In this document: positions 43,836-53,195 of the stretch, piece by piece
Layout of the letters: the number at the start of each line of letters is the position of its first letter
Numbering within the stretch: position 1 is the first letter of the stretch
Assembly (NCBI GenBank): GCA_944320965.1
Contig: CALUJO010000012.1
Coordinates: 1 to 56,218, forward strand
Source of the DNA: an uncultured Bacteroidaceae bacterium
Lineage (GTDB): Bacteria > Bacteroidota > Bacteroidia > Bacteroidales > Bacteroidaceae
Direction of reading: 5' to 3'
Length of the DNA stretch: 56,218 bases
The notes under the pieces: model-generated
Database searches by the model: none
What the model was told of the DNA's origin: nothing
Seen by the model: only the letters and a program-made list of their open reading frames with translations
Position numbers and translations under genes: made by a program

Positions 43836-44807
43836 ATGAATACAATAGACCTGCTTTCGCACATAATAAATGAAAAACTAAACACTTTAGGGTATAGAAG
43901 AAATCCTGAAAATCTTTATTTGCCTATAGAATATGCACTCTCGTTCGGAGGCAAAAGGTTGAGGCCAATGCTAACGCTGATTGCCTGTGAAATGTTTGGA
44001 GGTAATATTGAAGATGCCATGAATGTTGCGCTGGGCATTGAAATGTATCATAATCATACTCTGTTACATGATGATGTGATGGATAAGGCTGATGTCCGCA
44101 GAGGCCAGCCTACAGTCCACAGAAAGTGGGGAGAGAACAGCGCGATATTGTCTGGTGATGCTATGCTGATACTGGCTTATCGTTATGTACAAAGAACCAA
44201 GTCTAATTTGGACAAGGTCTTGGAACTGTTTACCGAGACTACTCTTCAGATATGCGAAGGACAGCAGTTCGATATGGAATTTGAGTCAAGGGATGATGTT
44301 TCTGTTGATGAGTATATGGAAATGATTCGTCTAAAGACGGCTGTACTGCTTGCCTGCTCATTGAAAACCGGTGCTCTGGTTGCAGGTGCGTCAGATAAGG
44401 ATGCGGACAGTATATATGAATATGGTATTCAGATTGGTCTGGCTTTCCAGTTGCAGGATGATATACTTGATGTGTACGGGGATGAAAAGGTGTTCGGCAA
44501 GAAGATCGGGGGGGATATTATTTGCGATAAGAAAACATTCCTTTTGCTGACTGCCTTGAAAAAGAGTTCTTCTGATGACATTGCAGAATTCAATAAGTGG
44601 ATAGGAAACGGTGATGCTGTTCCGTGTGATAAGATAAAGGCCGTAACAGCTTTATATGATAAGCTGGAAGTAAGAAAAGATGCCGAAAACTTGATGGCGC
44701 AGTGCTATAAAAAAGCTATGGACTGTTTGGAAAATATAAATGTTCCGTCTGAAAAGAAAACAATACTGTTGTCTTTGACTGAAAAACTTATAGGCCGTTC
44801 CGTTTAA
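43836..44807 (+). CDS. polyprenyl (octaprenyl-type) diphosphate synthase
   Basis: This trans-prenyltransferase lengthens isoprenoid chains for quinones. The 323 residues have the first Asp-rich motif LLHDDVMDKADVRRG near 78-92 and the second, FQLQDDILDVYGD, near 205-217, plus GGKRLRPML near 38-46. The chain length of the product cannot be read with confidence. It lies 3 bp before tatD, so they form an operon. Confidence 0.9.
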   Translation: MNTIDLLSHIINEKLNTLGYRRNPENLYLPIEYALSFGGKRLRPMLTLIACEMFGGNIEDAMNVALGIEMYHNHTLLHDDVMDKADVRRGQPTVHRKWGENSAILSGDAMLILAYRYVQRTKSNLDKVLELFTETTLQICEGQQFDMEFESRDDVSVDEYMEMIRLKTAVLLACSLKTGALVAGASDKDADSIYEYGIQIGLAFQLQDDILDVYGDEKVFGKKIGGDIICDKKTFLLLTALKKSSSDDIAEFNKWIGNGDAVPCDKIKAVTALYDKLEVRKDAENLMAQCYKKAMDCLENINVPSEKKTILLSLTEKLIGRSV

Positions 44808-44810
44808 CTT

Positions 44811-45581
44811 ATGATAGATACTCATTCACATATTTATTTGCCTGAATTCAAGGAAGATCTTCAGTCTGTTGTTGACAGGGCTCTTGCTGCAGGAGTGAAT
44901 AAAATACTGTTGCCTAATATAGATTCGTCCACAATGGATGATTTGCTGGATTGTGTATCGAAATATCCTTCGGTATGTTATCCTATGACAGGTCTTCATC
45001 CTACATCGGTAAACGAATCGTATACAGAAGAGCTGGATTTTGTCCGTAATTCTTTGAACGGGGAAAATAAGTTTATAGCGATAGGAGAGATTGGACTTGA
45101 CTTGTATTGGGACAAGACTTTCCTGAAAGAGCAGATGATTGCATTTGATGAGCAAATATCGCTTGCTGTAGAAAATGAACTTCCGGTTGTTATTCATTGC
45201 CGTGATGCCTTTGATGAAATGTTCGAAGTCTTGTCCGGTTATAAGAATAATGCTGGATTTAAAGGAGTGGTGCACAGTTTTTCGGGGCAGCAGAAAGATG
45301 CAGAGGAAATACTTTCCTACGATAATCTTTATATTGGAATAAACGGGACTGTTACATTCAAGAAATCCCATTTGCCTGATTTGTTGAGAAATGTTCCTGT
45401 TGAAAAACTGTTGCCGGAAACAGATTCCCCATATCTTACTCCGTCTCCTTTCAGGGGTAAGAGAAACGAGAGTTCATATGTAATATATGTGCTTGACAAA
45501 CTTTCAGAAGTATATCAAATAGATAAAGAAAGTATGGCTCATATATTAACGGAAAATGCTAACAGACTGTTCTGTTTATAA
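44811..45581 (+). CDS. tatD: TatD-family metal-dependent hydrolase
   Basis: This 256-residue TIM-barrel protein has the N-terminal HxH-type metal motif (DTHSHIYLPEF), IGEIGLDLYWD with its Glu, the later His in VIHCRDAFDE and VVHSFSG, and the C-terminal ETDSPYLTPSPFRGKRNE. TatD-family members are reported to be DNases, and they also act on D-aminoacyl-tRNA or other substrates. It is the second gene after the polyprenyl synthetase. Confidence 0.92.
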   Translation: MIDTHSHIYLPEFKEDLQSVVDRALAAGVNKILLPNIDSSTMDDLLDCVSKYPSVCYPMTGLHPTSVNESYTEELDFVRNSLNGENKFIAIGEIGLDLYWDKTFLKEQMIAFDEQISLAVENELPVVIHCRDAFDEMFEVLSGYKNNAGFKGVVHSFSGQQKDAEEILSYDNLYIGINGTVTFKKSHLPDLLRNVPVEKLLPETDSPYLTPSPFRGKRNESSYVIYVLDKLSEVYQIDKESMAHILTENANRLFCL

Positions 45582-45757
45582 TAAAATACTTTAATAAGCG
45601 GCTTTTTGTTGTTTTATTTTTGAAAAGGGAGAAGCAATCTCCTTTTCACCCCTAAAAGATTAAACATTCTATAATATTTATGTAGAAAAAAACTTTGTGA
45701 ATCATATTTTTTTTGTAATTTGCGCCCAAATTGAGAATAGAATATAAAATTCTCATT

Positions 45758-45845
45758 GGAGAGGTGCTCGAGTGGTTGAAGAGGCACGCCTGGAAAGCGT
45801 GTATACGTCAAAAGCGTATCACGGGTTCGAATCCCGTCCTCTCCG
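45758..45845 (+). tRNA. tRNA-Ser (GGA)
   Basis: A class II tRNA. GGAGAGG pairs with CCTCTCC, the anticodon stem-loop CACGC-CTGGAAA-GCGTG gives GGA, and the long variable arm (TATACG...CGTATC) is clear. A T-rich promoter-like stretch with TGTAATTTG lies at about 45713. The exbB gene starts 73 bp downstream. Confidence 0.95.
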
Positions 45846-45917
45846 CTATTTAGGATACAATTAATATAATAAATAACAATAAATTAATAATTAACTAAAC
45901 TTTAAAATTAAAGCACA

Positions 45918-46715
45918 ATGAAAAAGTTATTTGCAATTTTTGCACTTATGGGTGTTCTGTCATTCGGTTCAGTAAACACTGTTAATGCACAAGACGAAGC
46001 TGCTGCTGCTCCTGCTGCAACAGAACAAGTAGCTGAAGAAGCTGTTGCTGCTGATACAGCAACTCCTGTTCCAGCTGAAGAAGGTGGTATTCACAAAGAG
46101 TTGAAAACAAAATTCATCGAAGGTGCTGCATCTTTCATGAGTTTGGTTGCTATCGCTCTTGTTGTCGGTTTGGCTTTCTGTATTGAACGTATCATCTACT
46201 TGAGCCTTGCTGAAATCAACACAGCTAAATTTGAAAAGCAGATTGATGACCTTATGAAAGCTGGTAAAATTGATGCTGCTAAGGAATTGGCAAAGAACAC
46301 AAGAGGTCCTATCGCTTCTATCTACTTCCAGGGCTTGGATCGTATCGATCAGGATTTGGACGGTATTGAAAGAGCTATCGTTTCTTACGGTGGTGTTCAG
46401 GCTGGTTACCTTGAAAAAGGATGTTCTTGGATTACATTGTTCATCGCTATGGCTCCATCTTTGGGATTCTTGGGAACAGTTATTGGTATGGTGCAGGCAT
46501 TCGATAAAATCCAGCAAGTTGGTGATATCTCTCCAACAGTCGTTGCAGGTGGTATGAAAGTCGCTTTGATTACAACAATCTTCGGTTTGATCGTTGCATT
46601 GATCCTTCAGGTATTCTATAACTATATCCTTTCTAAGATTGAAGGTTTGACAAGTGAAATGGAAAACTCTTCAGTAAATCTTATCGATAAGTTGATTGAA
46701 TACAAAAACAAATAA
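45918..46715 (+). CDS. exbB: ExbB/TolQ proton channel with cleavable leader
   Basis: ExbB is the inner-membrane scaffold that works with ExbD and TonB. The 265 residues begin with a signal-peptide-like leader (to about residue 24, VNAQ). A low-complexity Ala/Glu/Pro segment (about 25-58) follows, then three membrane helices (about 75-95, 170-195 and 205-230). The conserved block LGFLGTVIGMVQAF and the GGMKVALITTIFGL helix are present. The leader plus periplasmic tail is a feature of Bacteroidota ExbBs. It is first in a four-gene operon. Confidence 0.93.
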   Translation: MKKLFAIFALMGVLSFGSVNTVNAQDEAAAAPAATEQVAEEAVAADTATPVPAEEGGIHKELKTKFIEGAASFMSLVAIALVVGLAFCIERIIYLSLAEINTAKFEKQIDDLMKAGKIDAAKELAKNTRGPIASIYFQGLDRIDQDLDGIERAIVSYGGVQAGYLEKGCSWITLFIAMAPSLGFLGTVIGMVQAFDKIQQVGDISPTVVAGGMKVALITTIFGLIVALILQVFYNYILSKIEGLTSEMENSSVNLIDKLIEYKNK

Positions 46716-46734
46716 TTAAAAAATAATAAGTATA

Positions 46735-47235
46735 ATGGCTAAGTTATCATATAAAGTATCATACTATGTATTATATGTGCTTTTTGCACTTATAATAGTA
46801 GTTGTAGCAGCTTTCTTCGGTGGAGGTGATGCTACAGGTGATGCAGTGCTTCAGGGAGTTGACCCGGCAATGTGGCAGCCTGCACAGACAGACCTATTGT
46901 TGTATTTGATTTATCTGCTTTTGGGTATCTGTTTGGCTGCAACACTATTGGCTGCAATCTTCCAGTTTGGTGCTGCTTTGAAGGACGACCCAAAGAAAAC
47001 TCTTGGCTCTTTGGTTGGTATTGTATTGTTCTTTGTAGTTTTAATCGTAACTTGGGCAATGGCAAGCGACGAACCTCTTGCTCTTGCAGGTTATTCTCCT
47101 GAAGAATTGGCAGTGATGAACGATCCTTTCTGGTTGAAGGTTACTGATATGTTCATCTATGCTATCTATTTCTTGTTCGGCACATCAATCATATTGATGA
47201 TGTTGAGCTTTGTGAAGAAAATGTTGAAGAAGTAA
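46735..47235 (+). CDS. membrane protein between exbB and exbD
   Basis: This 166-residue protein has four hydrophobic helices (about 8-25, 58-82, 93-112 and 138-160) and few charges except near the C terminus (KKMLKK). I recognise no named family beyond the position it often takes in Bacteroidota ExbB-ExbD operons. It starts 20 bp after exbB and ends 33 bp before exbD. It may be an accessory subunit of the Ton motor; that is inference from context. Confidence 0.75.
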   Translation: MAKLSYKVSYYVLYVLFALIIVVVAAFFGGGDATGDAVLQGVDPAMWQPAQTDLLLYLIYLLLGICLAATLLAAIFQFGAALKDDPKKTLGSLVGIVLFFVVLIVTWAMASDEPLALAGYSPEELAVMNDPFWLKVTDMFIYAIYFLFGTSIILMMLSFVKKMLKK

Positions 47236-47267
47236 TTCAAGTAACGAACTATTAAAACGAAGTAAAA

Positions 47268-47864
47268 ATGGCTAAAGGAAAAAGAGAAGTTCCTGAAATT
47301 AATTCAAGTTCAACTGCCGATATCGCATTCTTGTTGCTTATCTTCTTCCTTATTACAACTTCAATGGATACAGACAAGGGTCTTGCAAGACGTTTGCCGC
47401 CACCTCCTGAAAAGGACGCAAAGATTGATAATGAAATTGAAGTTAAACAGCGTAACGTGTTACAGGTTCTTCTGAACAAAAACGACCAGTTGATGTGTGA
47501 CGGAGAAATGATACAGGTTAACGAATTGAGAAAGAAAGCAAAGGAATTCATTGAAAACAAGAATGACGACCCTGATATGCCGGAAAAAGTAGCTAAGGAT
47601 ATTCCTGTTCTTGGTGGTACTGTGATGGTTACAGGTAATCATGTCATTTCCTTGCAGAATGACCGCGGAACTTCTTATTCTGAATATATTAAAGTTCAGA
47701 ATGAGTTGGTAGCAGCGTATAATGAATTAAGAAATGAACTTGCAAACAGACAGTTTGGCAAGGACTATGCCGAGCTGACAGAAGAACAGCAAGAAGGTAT
47801 AAGAGATTATTATCCTCAGCGTATTTCTGAGGCAGAACCTAAAAACTACGGAGGCAAAAAGTAA
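47268..47864 (+). CDS. exbD: ExbD, first copy
   Basis: ExbD forms the rotor-like dimer of the Ton motor. The 198 residues have a short cytoplasmic tail, one membrane helix (about 18-38, with the conserved Asp in STADIAFLLLIFFL) and a periplasmic domain after LARRLPPPPE. It is longer than usual because of an insertion (residues about 95-150) between the expected strands. It overlaps the next gene by one base (TAATG), so translation is coupled. Confidence 0.92.
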   Translation: MAKGKREVPEINSSSTADIAFLLLIFFLITTSMDTDKGLARRLPPPPEKDAKIDNEIEVKQRNVLQVLLNKNDQLMCDGEMIQVNELRKKAKEFIENKNDDPDMPEKVAKDIPVLGGTVMVTGNHVISLQNDRGTSYSEYIKVQNELVAAYNELRNELANRQFGKDYAELTEEQQEGIRDYYPQRISEAEPKNYGGKK

Positions 47865-48337
47865 TGGGAAAATTTAATAAAACGGGTAAAAAAGGGATAC
47901 CAGCATTGAATACATCTTCTTTGCCTGACTTGATCTTTACTTTGTTGTTCTTCTTCATGATCGTTACAACTATGCGTGAAGTAACTCTGAAGGTAGAATT
48001 TAGGGCACCTCAGGCAACTGAGGTGGAGAAGTTGGAGAAGAAGAATCTTGTGACTTTCATCTATGTTGGTAAACCGACAATGGATTTGCGTAAGAAAATG
48101 GGTTCAGAAAGCCGTATTCAGCTTAACGACGCATTTGCAGACGTAAGTGAAATCCAGGATTATATTACTCAGGAAAGAGCAAGTCTTAGCGAAGCTGACC
48201 AGCCTCACATGACAGTTTCTTTGAAGATTGACAAGGAAACACAGATGGGTATCGTTACAGATATCAAGCAGGCTTTGAGACAGGCTTACGCATTGAAGAT
48301 CAGTTATTCTGCTGCTCAGGTTGATAAAATTGAGTAA
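47864..48337 (+). CDS. exbD: ExbD, second copy
   Basis: This 157-residue paralogue has the membrane helix with the conserved Asp in SLPDLIFTLLFFFM (about 20-33) and a periplasmic domain with KVEFRAPQATEVE. It is standard length and starts one base inside the first exbD stop. Two different ExbDs in one operon could form heterodimers or serve different TonB proteins. A strong terminator follows. Confidence 0.92.
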   Translation: MGKFNKTGKKGIPALNTSSLPDLIFTLLFFFMIVTTMREVTLKVEFRAPQATEVEKLEKKNLVTFIYVGKPTMDLRKKMGSESRIQLNDAFADVSEIQDYITQERASLSEADQPHMTVSLKIDKETQMGIVTDIKQALRQAYALKISYSAAQVDKIE

Positions 48338-48402
48338 TTGGGTAATTTGAGTTCCACAATGTGTAGTTTACCGTTGTGCGGAAGATAATTATCTTAATTT
48401 AT

Positions 48403-48446
48403 AAGAAGAGATGTATCATTCAGATTGATGCATCTCTTCTTGTTTT
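48403..48446 (+). terminator. terminator of the exb operon
   Basis: A stem of 16 bp with one G-U (48403-48418 with 48426-48441) is followed by GTTTTT. Confidence 0.88.
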
Positions 48447-48710
48447 TAACTGTATTAAGGATTTTGTATCCTGTATTATTTGTTTAAGTATCACTTATTT
48501 CTGTAGACATATAATTGGTTGGTGTTGTCTTGTTTGTATGTTATTTGTTTACTATATCAGTGCTCTGTTTCTATTGTTTATTAGAGAGTATTGTATAAGC
48601 AAAAGGCCCCATCTTTAAATGGAGCCTTTTGTATGTTATATATTTGTATCTTTCTGTTTATGTGTGACTGGTAGAATCTTTGAGTATTCTTCTAATATTA
48701 AACGATATGA
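48447..48710. other. AT-rich spacer with a second terminator
   Basis: No gene is visible between the exb terminator and the convergent lipoprotein gene. The inverted repeat 48601-48612 with 48619-48630 (11 of 12 pairs) sits about 80 bp downstream of the lipoprotein gene and looks like its terminator in either direction. Confidence 0.5.
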
Positions 48711-49286
48711 TTATTCTGCCTTATCCATAGGCTCGGGACAAACTGTAGGTCCCATGCTGTATATTCTGCCGCTTTCAATCAATTGGTTTATCTCGTTTAC
48801 TATATCCTTGTAGTCATTACGTCTTCCGCAAAAAGCATGATAGCTTAAAGGATTTTTATCGATAATGCTATTCATCAGTTCTTCCATTGCAGGTGCCTGT
48901 TTCAGATTTGAATATTCTTCATAAGTGTATGAAAGGAAGGCTACATTTGGTCCAATTCCTTTATTGTCAAGCCAGAAACCATCTTTTAACTTTGTAGGAG
49001 TTGCATAACCGTTTCCTCTTTTCAGATCTGCCGGAGCAGGGTAGGAGACTATTTTTGTATGTCCTGCATCCATTATTACAGGTACATTGTTTGAATAGTT
49101 TTTTTTCATCTTATATACGAATACCCTGGGAGAAGAGATTTGAGAGCCGGTTAAGTCTGTTATTTTATTATTCTTTTCCAGTACAGGTATAGGCTTTTCT
49201 TGGATATTTGTTTTTTCTGATGTTTTGCATGATACCATAAACGTTGTAAACAATATAGCCATTGGCAGTATAAATACTTTTTTCAT
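48711..49286 (-). CDS. lipoprotein, unknown function
   Basis: This 191-residue protein has a lipoprotein signal with Cys 20 in FMVSCKTS and a polar linker. A mixed domain follows (PVIMDAGHTKIVSYPAPADLKRG, a WLDNKGIGPNVAFLSYTYEEY segment) with a helical end. I do not recognise the family. It lies 37 bp downstream of the Omp85-type barrel gene on the same strand, so a joint role in the outer membrane is plausible. Confidence 0.7.
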   Translation of the reverse strand: MKKVFILPMAILFTTFMVSCKTSEKTNIQEKPIPVLEKNNKITDLTGSQISSPRVFVYKMKKNYSNNVPVIMDAGHTKIVSYPAPADLKRGNGYATPTKLKDGFWLDNKGIGPNVAFLSYTYEEYSNLKQAPAMEELMNSIIDKNPLSYHAFCGRRNDYKDIVNEINQLIESGRIYSMGPTVCPEPMDKAE

Positions 49287-49323
49287 AGCTGTATATTATA
49301 AATGATGATTTATATATTTCTTG

Positions 49324-50583
49324 TTAGAAAGCTTCTGTCATATTGAAATAGAACAGATTCTGTTTGTCAACAAAGTTACGTCCGAAGTCAAGACGTATGT
49401 TCATTCTTGGCTGTACTTCTATTCTTAGACCTATTCCGGCATTAGGTAGTATACCGTTAAGCTTAACGGGATTTTCTCCCATAAATCCGCATCCTCCCCA
49501 TACTGTCCATCCAAGTCGGTTGATAAGTTTACCCCAGAAATTAGTTTTTTCCGAGTTGAACATTTGTCTGTATTCTGCCAGAACAATATGTGATGAGTTG
49601 TCACGATACTGTCCCATATAGTATCCTCTAAGGTCAAATGCTGTACCTGTTATAGGTAGTCTTGTAATAGGAGTATTACCGAATGTGTTTTTGCTTTGTA
49701 CTGTCCATGCTATTACTTTTCTCTTTCCCACAGTCTTATACTGTCTGTAATCAAGTTCTGCCCTGTAATAGTTTGTATTACTGCCTATATATCTGTTATA
49801 GAATAAGCCTCTGAATTCAAAGAAGAGGCCTTTATATGCATTTGCCGGAACATCCCTTGAGTCATAGCTTGCAATAAGTCCCAGTCCTGAACTAAGATTG
49901 CTGTAGCCATTGCTGTTTCCTCCTGCATTGATATATGAGTTGTCTTTTATGATTCCTTCTGCAGGTTTCAGTATTTTGTCGTATGTCAAGTCAATTGTCG
50001 GTCCCAGAAACAGGTCGGTTTCGCTTATTCTGAACAGAAAACATGGATTTATCTGCATTGAACTTGCCGTGTATAAAGTCGTTTCGTGCCCTCTTATGGT
50101 ATTATGGTTCGTATCATACCCGACACCATAATAATTGTCCTTGTTGTATTTGTAGTTGAAAATACCGAATATTCTGAATCTGTCGTCATTAAAGAACAGT
50201 TGCGGTCTTGAGCCTAAAGTAATACCGCCGGTTGTAAGTGCTATGTTTATAGGCATTACAGAACGCTTCATTTCCTTGTTTGACTTGTCTGTGCTGAAAG
50301 TGAACAAGGCACTTCCTCCTATAAGGAATCCGAAGTCTGGCGAATAACTTGGTCCTCCAAGCAGATTGTATTGAAAGTTTCTTGATTTTCTTTTTTCTCT
50401 TCTTATCTGTCTCTTTGAGAGTGCTTTGTAACTTTGAGTATAGTTGAATCCTTCCGGGCTTACTGTAATACTGTCATTGGACGGCAAGCTGTTGTCGTTT
50501 GTTTCTTGTGCCTTGCTCTTGTCCGTTAAAAATAATGCGAAAGCAATCAATATAAATACAATATGTCTATAATATTCATTCAT
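49324..50583 (-). CDS. Omp85-superfamily barrel without POTRA domains
   Basis: This 419-residue protein has a signal peptide (about 1-25), a short linker and a C-terminal region resembling the D15/BamA-type barrel: LGLIASYDSRDVPANAYKG near 225-243, repeated aromatic strands, and the strand GIGLRIEVQPRMNIRLDFG near 385. No POTRA-like repeat fits in the short N terminus, so it is not BamA itself. Such patatin-free, POTRA-less members are common and uncharacterised in Bacteroidota. It is co-directional with the lipoprotein gene at 48711. Confidence 0.75.
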   Translation of the reverse strand: MNEYYRHIVFILIAFALFLTDKSKAQETNDNSLPSNDSITVSPEGFNYTQSYKALSKRQIRREKRKSRNFQYNLLGGPSYSPDFGFLIGGSALFTFSTDKSNKEMKRSVMPINIALTTGGITLGSRPQLFFNDDRFRIFGIFNYKYNKDNYYGVGYDTNHNTIRGHETTLYTASSMQINPCFLFRISETDLFLGPTIDLTYDKILKPAEGIIKDNSYINAGGNSNGYSNLSSGLGLIASYDSRDVPANAYKGLFFEFRGLFYNRYIGSNTNYYRAELDYRQYKTVGKRKVIAWTVQSKNTFGNTPITRLPITGTAFDLRGYYMGQYRDNSSHIVLAEYRQMFNSEKTNFWGKLINRLGWTVWGGCGFMGENPVKLNGILPNAGIGLRIEVQPRMNIRLDFGRNFVDKQNLFYFNMTEAF

Positions 50584-50723
50584 GTTACAAAGAAAACTAT
50601 TTTTATTGTAAAAGTTTCTATTTAAATATATTTTTCTCGATAATTAACAGAGATATTGGTTACTAAGCCGTTGTATTTATTCTTTTTTACCTGTAAATTG
50701 TCAATCCAATCATTGAAAAATCT

Positions 50724-50731
50724 TACTTTTG
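50724..50731 (+). promoter_or_regulatory. promoter-like box before the HAD gene
   Basis: TACTTTTG matches TAnnTTTG, 23 bp before the chosen start codon. The upstream TTG is at a spacing of about 23, so support is partial. Confidence 0.45.
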
Positions 50732-50754
50732 CAACTGAGAAAAATGTAAAGAAT

Positions 50755-51375
50755 ATGATAAAAAATTTGGTGTTTGATTTTGGTGGTGTGGTCGTTGACC
50801 TGAATTGGGATAAGGCTGTCCGCCATTTTGCAGAACTTGGTTTGCCTAATGCGGATAAGGTTTTGGACAGATACAAACAGAACGGCCTTTTCCTTGAGCT
50901 TGAAGAGGGTAAAATTACAGCAGAGGAATTCAAGAAAGGTCTGGAGGCTATGTGTGGCCGTGAGTTGTCTGACGAGGAACTGCTCAAGGCATGGCTTGGA
51001 TTCTTGAACGAAGTTTCATTGCCAAGATTGAAGGTTCTTGAAGAACTGCACAGAAAATACAAGATGTATCTTTTAAGCAATACAAATCCTTATGTTATGG
51101 GGTGGGCAAGAAGTTCCGACTTTTCCGGTGACGGCAAAGGTCTGGATTACTATTTTGACAAACTCTATCTTTCATATCAGATGGGCATTACCAAGCCGGA
51201 TATCAATATCTTCAAGAGAATGCTTGAAGACGGCAATATGATTCCTGAAGAGACTCTGTTTATAGATGACGGACTTGCAAATATTGAAGCAGCACGTTCA
51301 TTGGGGCTTGACACACTTCATGTGATAGAAGGTGAAGACTGGACCGATTCGCTTATTGCAGTTTTGCAGTCATAA
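50755..51375 (+). CDS. HAD-family hydrolase (YihX-like phosphatase)
   Basis: The start at ATG 50755 (MIKNLVFDFGGVVVDL) places the nucleophile motif DFGGV at residues 8-12, as in HAD subfamily IA. The frame upstream to 50656 is leader. The 206 residues include the SNTNPYV motif II, KPDINIF with the Lys, and the acidic motif FIDDGLANIEAA. Proteins like this dephosphorylate sugar phosphates such as glucose-1-phosphate, but the substrate is unknown here. It lies 19 bp before the DUF3256 gene. Confidence 0.88.
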   Translation: MIKNLVFDFGGVVVDLNWDKAVRHFAELGLPNADKVLDRYKQNGLFLELEEGKITAEEFKKGLEAMCGRELSDEELLKAWLGFLNEVSLPRLKVLEELHRKYKMYLLSNTNPYVMGWARSSDFSGDGKGLDYYFDKLYLSYQMGITKPDINIFKRMLEDGNMIPEETLFIDDGLANIEAARSLGLDTLHVIEGEDWTDSLIAVLQS

Positions 51376-51394
51376 TAAAAACAAACAACTGTAT

Positions 51395-52033
51395 ATGAAA
51401 AGAGTTTTGATTCTGACAATTTATACTCTGTGCTTTATATCAATGCTTAATGCACAGAGCATCCGTGATGTATTCCTGAAGATGCCTGCAAGCATAACTC
51501 CTGCCATTACAATGGTCAATAAGGAAGATATGCTTGATTTCAAGGCAAGCGGAATGAAAGCTGTAGTGACTGATTCGTTTGACGGAAAGGTTGAAATGAC
51601 CGAATTGTCGGATACTTATATTTCAATCAAAACATCATCGGCAGGAAATTTGCAGATAAAGCTTTTGCCTTTGAATGATTCTGTCAATGTAGTATGCTTG
51701 GTCCGTACTGTGTGTCCTGACGCTTGTATGAGTAATGTGTCTTTCTATTCTTCCGAATGGAAAAAACAGCCGGTCGAAAGATTCTTCAAGTTCCCGTCAT
51801 TGTCTGAGTTTCTTGTTAATGATAGTCTGGAACTGCTTGATACAATATCCCACACATCATTGTCGGATATAAATCTGTTTGAATACAAGCTGGCTCCTTC
51901 CGAAAATAGCATGACAATAGAGTCAACGGTCCGTAAATATGCTTCAAAGGAAGAAAATGAATACTTTAACGGAAAACTGAGTGATAAACCTGTTGTTATG
52001 GTTTGGAGAAACGGACGTTTTGAATTGGAATAA
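51395..52033 (+). CDS. DUF3256 secreted protein
   Basis: This 212-residue protein (ATG 51395) has a signal peptide (cleavage near LNAQ, residue 21). It matches the DUF3256 pattern found in Bacteroidales: SIRDVFLKMPASITPAITMVNKEDMLDF, paired Cys in CLVRTVCPDAC, and a C-terminal VVMVWRNGRFELE. Function is not established. It follows the HAD gene closely and ends before a bidirectional terminator. Confidence 0.85.
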   Translation: MKRVLILTIYTLCFISMLNAQSIRDVFLKMPASITPAITMVNKEDMLDFKASGMKAVVTDSFDGKVEMTELSDTYISIKTSSAGNLQIKLLPLNDSVNVVCLVRTVCPDACMSNVSFYSSEWKKQPVERFFKFPSLSEFLVNDSLELLDTISHTSLSDINLFEYKLAPSENSMTIESTVRKYASKEENEYFNGKLSDKPVVMVWRNGRFELE

Positions 52034-52058
52034 TATTCCGTTTAACTTTATATAAAAT

Positions 52059-52101
52059 AATGAAGGCATAAGAGAGCGTATTGCTTGCTTATGCCTTCAT
52101 T
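52059..52101. terminator. bidirectional terminator, DUF3256 gene / manC
   Basis: A perfect 14-bp stem (52059-52072 with 52088-52101) has a 15-nt loop between convergent genes. Confidence 0.82.
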
Positions 52102-52118
52102 GTATTTATGTTATAGTC

Positions 52119-53195
52119 TTACATGTCTTCTCCAAGTCTTATTCTTGCGTCGTTTACAAATTTGCGCAGGTTGGATTCATCGTCTTTCTTGCATATAATC
52201 AGCACATTCCTGTGTTCTGCAATCAGATAGCCGTCCATATCCTGGATTATTGCAAGCTTGTCTTCCGGCAATGCAATTATATTGTTTCCGCTGTTATAAA
52301 GCAATGTTCCGCAATGCAGGATAACATTCTTGTTCTTGTCTTTTGGCGACAGTTCGTAAAGTGATTCCCAAGTACCAAGATCCGACCACCCCATATCTGC
52401 CAGCTGCACATGCACGTTGTCAGCCTTTTCCATAAGCGCAAAGTCTATAGATACATTAGGACAGAAAGGGAAATGTTTTTCTATGAAGTCCTTTTCTTCC
52501 TCTCCCTTCAGGTATTCCCCGTTCTGAAGGGTTGCAACCAGCAGCGGCTGATATTTCTCAAGTGCAGAAATAAGTGTATTGGCATTCCAGAAGAAAATAC
52601 CCGAGTTCCAGTAGAACTCTCCTGTCTCGACAAAAACTTTCGCCAGTTCAAGCTCCGGTTTCTCAGTGAAGGTCTTGACTGTATAGAAATTGTCATAGAT
52701 GTTTTCGTCAACCTGAAGGTATCCGTATCCCGTTTCCGGTCTGTTTGGCTTTATACCCAATGTAAGAAGGACCTGATTGTCTCTTGTATATTCAAGGCTG
52801 CGTTTTATTGTTTCCTGGAATTCGCCTTCCTTCAATATGATATGGTCTGAAGGTGTAACTACAAGGTTTGCATTCGGGTCAATATTTCTTATGTGGTATG
52901 CAGCCCATGCAATACAAGGAGCAGTATTCCTTCTTGCCGGTTCGGCAAGGATATTGCTGTCCTCAATGTCAGGAAGCTGTTCCTTTACCAAATCCACATA
53001 AGCGATGTTTGTAGATATGAAAATCCGTTCTTTGGGTATAATCTTCGAAAATCTGTCATATGTCATTTGCAACAATGAACGGCCGACTCCCAGAAAGTCA
53101 AGGAATTGTTTTGGTTCTTCCTTTCTGCTGAAAGGCCAGAAACGGCTGCCTATTCCTCCGCACATTATTACGCAATAGTCTTTTATTTCACTCAT
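52119..53195 (-). CDS. manC: mannose-1-phosphate guanylyltransferase
   Basis: This enzyme makes GDP-mannose from GTP and mannose-1-phosphate. The ATG at 53195 (MSEIKDYCVIMCGGIGSRFWP) is preferred to the longer frame from 53252. The 358 residues carry the nucleotide loop GGIGSRFWPFSRKEEPKQFL near 13-32, PSDHI near 115, FTEKPELE and the sugar-binding EGxFYWNSGIF region. It lacks the C-terminal phosphomannose isomerase domain of bifunctional ManC proteins, so it is the monofunctional type. Confidence 0.93.
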   Translation of the reverse strand: MSEIKDYCVIMCGGIGSRFWPFSRKEEPKQFLDFLGVGRSLLQMTYDRFSKIIPKERIFISTNIAYVDLVKEQLPDIEDSNILAEPARRNTAPCIAWAAYHIRNIDPNANLVVTPSDHIILKEGEFQETIKRSLEYTRDNQVLLTLGIKPNRPETGYGYLQVDENIYDNFYTVKTFTEKPELELAKVFVETGEFYWNSGIFFWNANTLISALEKYQPLLVATLQNGEYLKGEEEKDFIEKHFPFCPNVSIDFALMEKADNVHVQLADMGWSDLGTWESLYELSPKDKNKNVILHCGTLLYNSGNNIIALPEDKLAIIQDMDGYLIAEHRNVLIICKKDDESNLRKFVNDARIRLGEDM

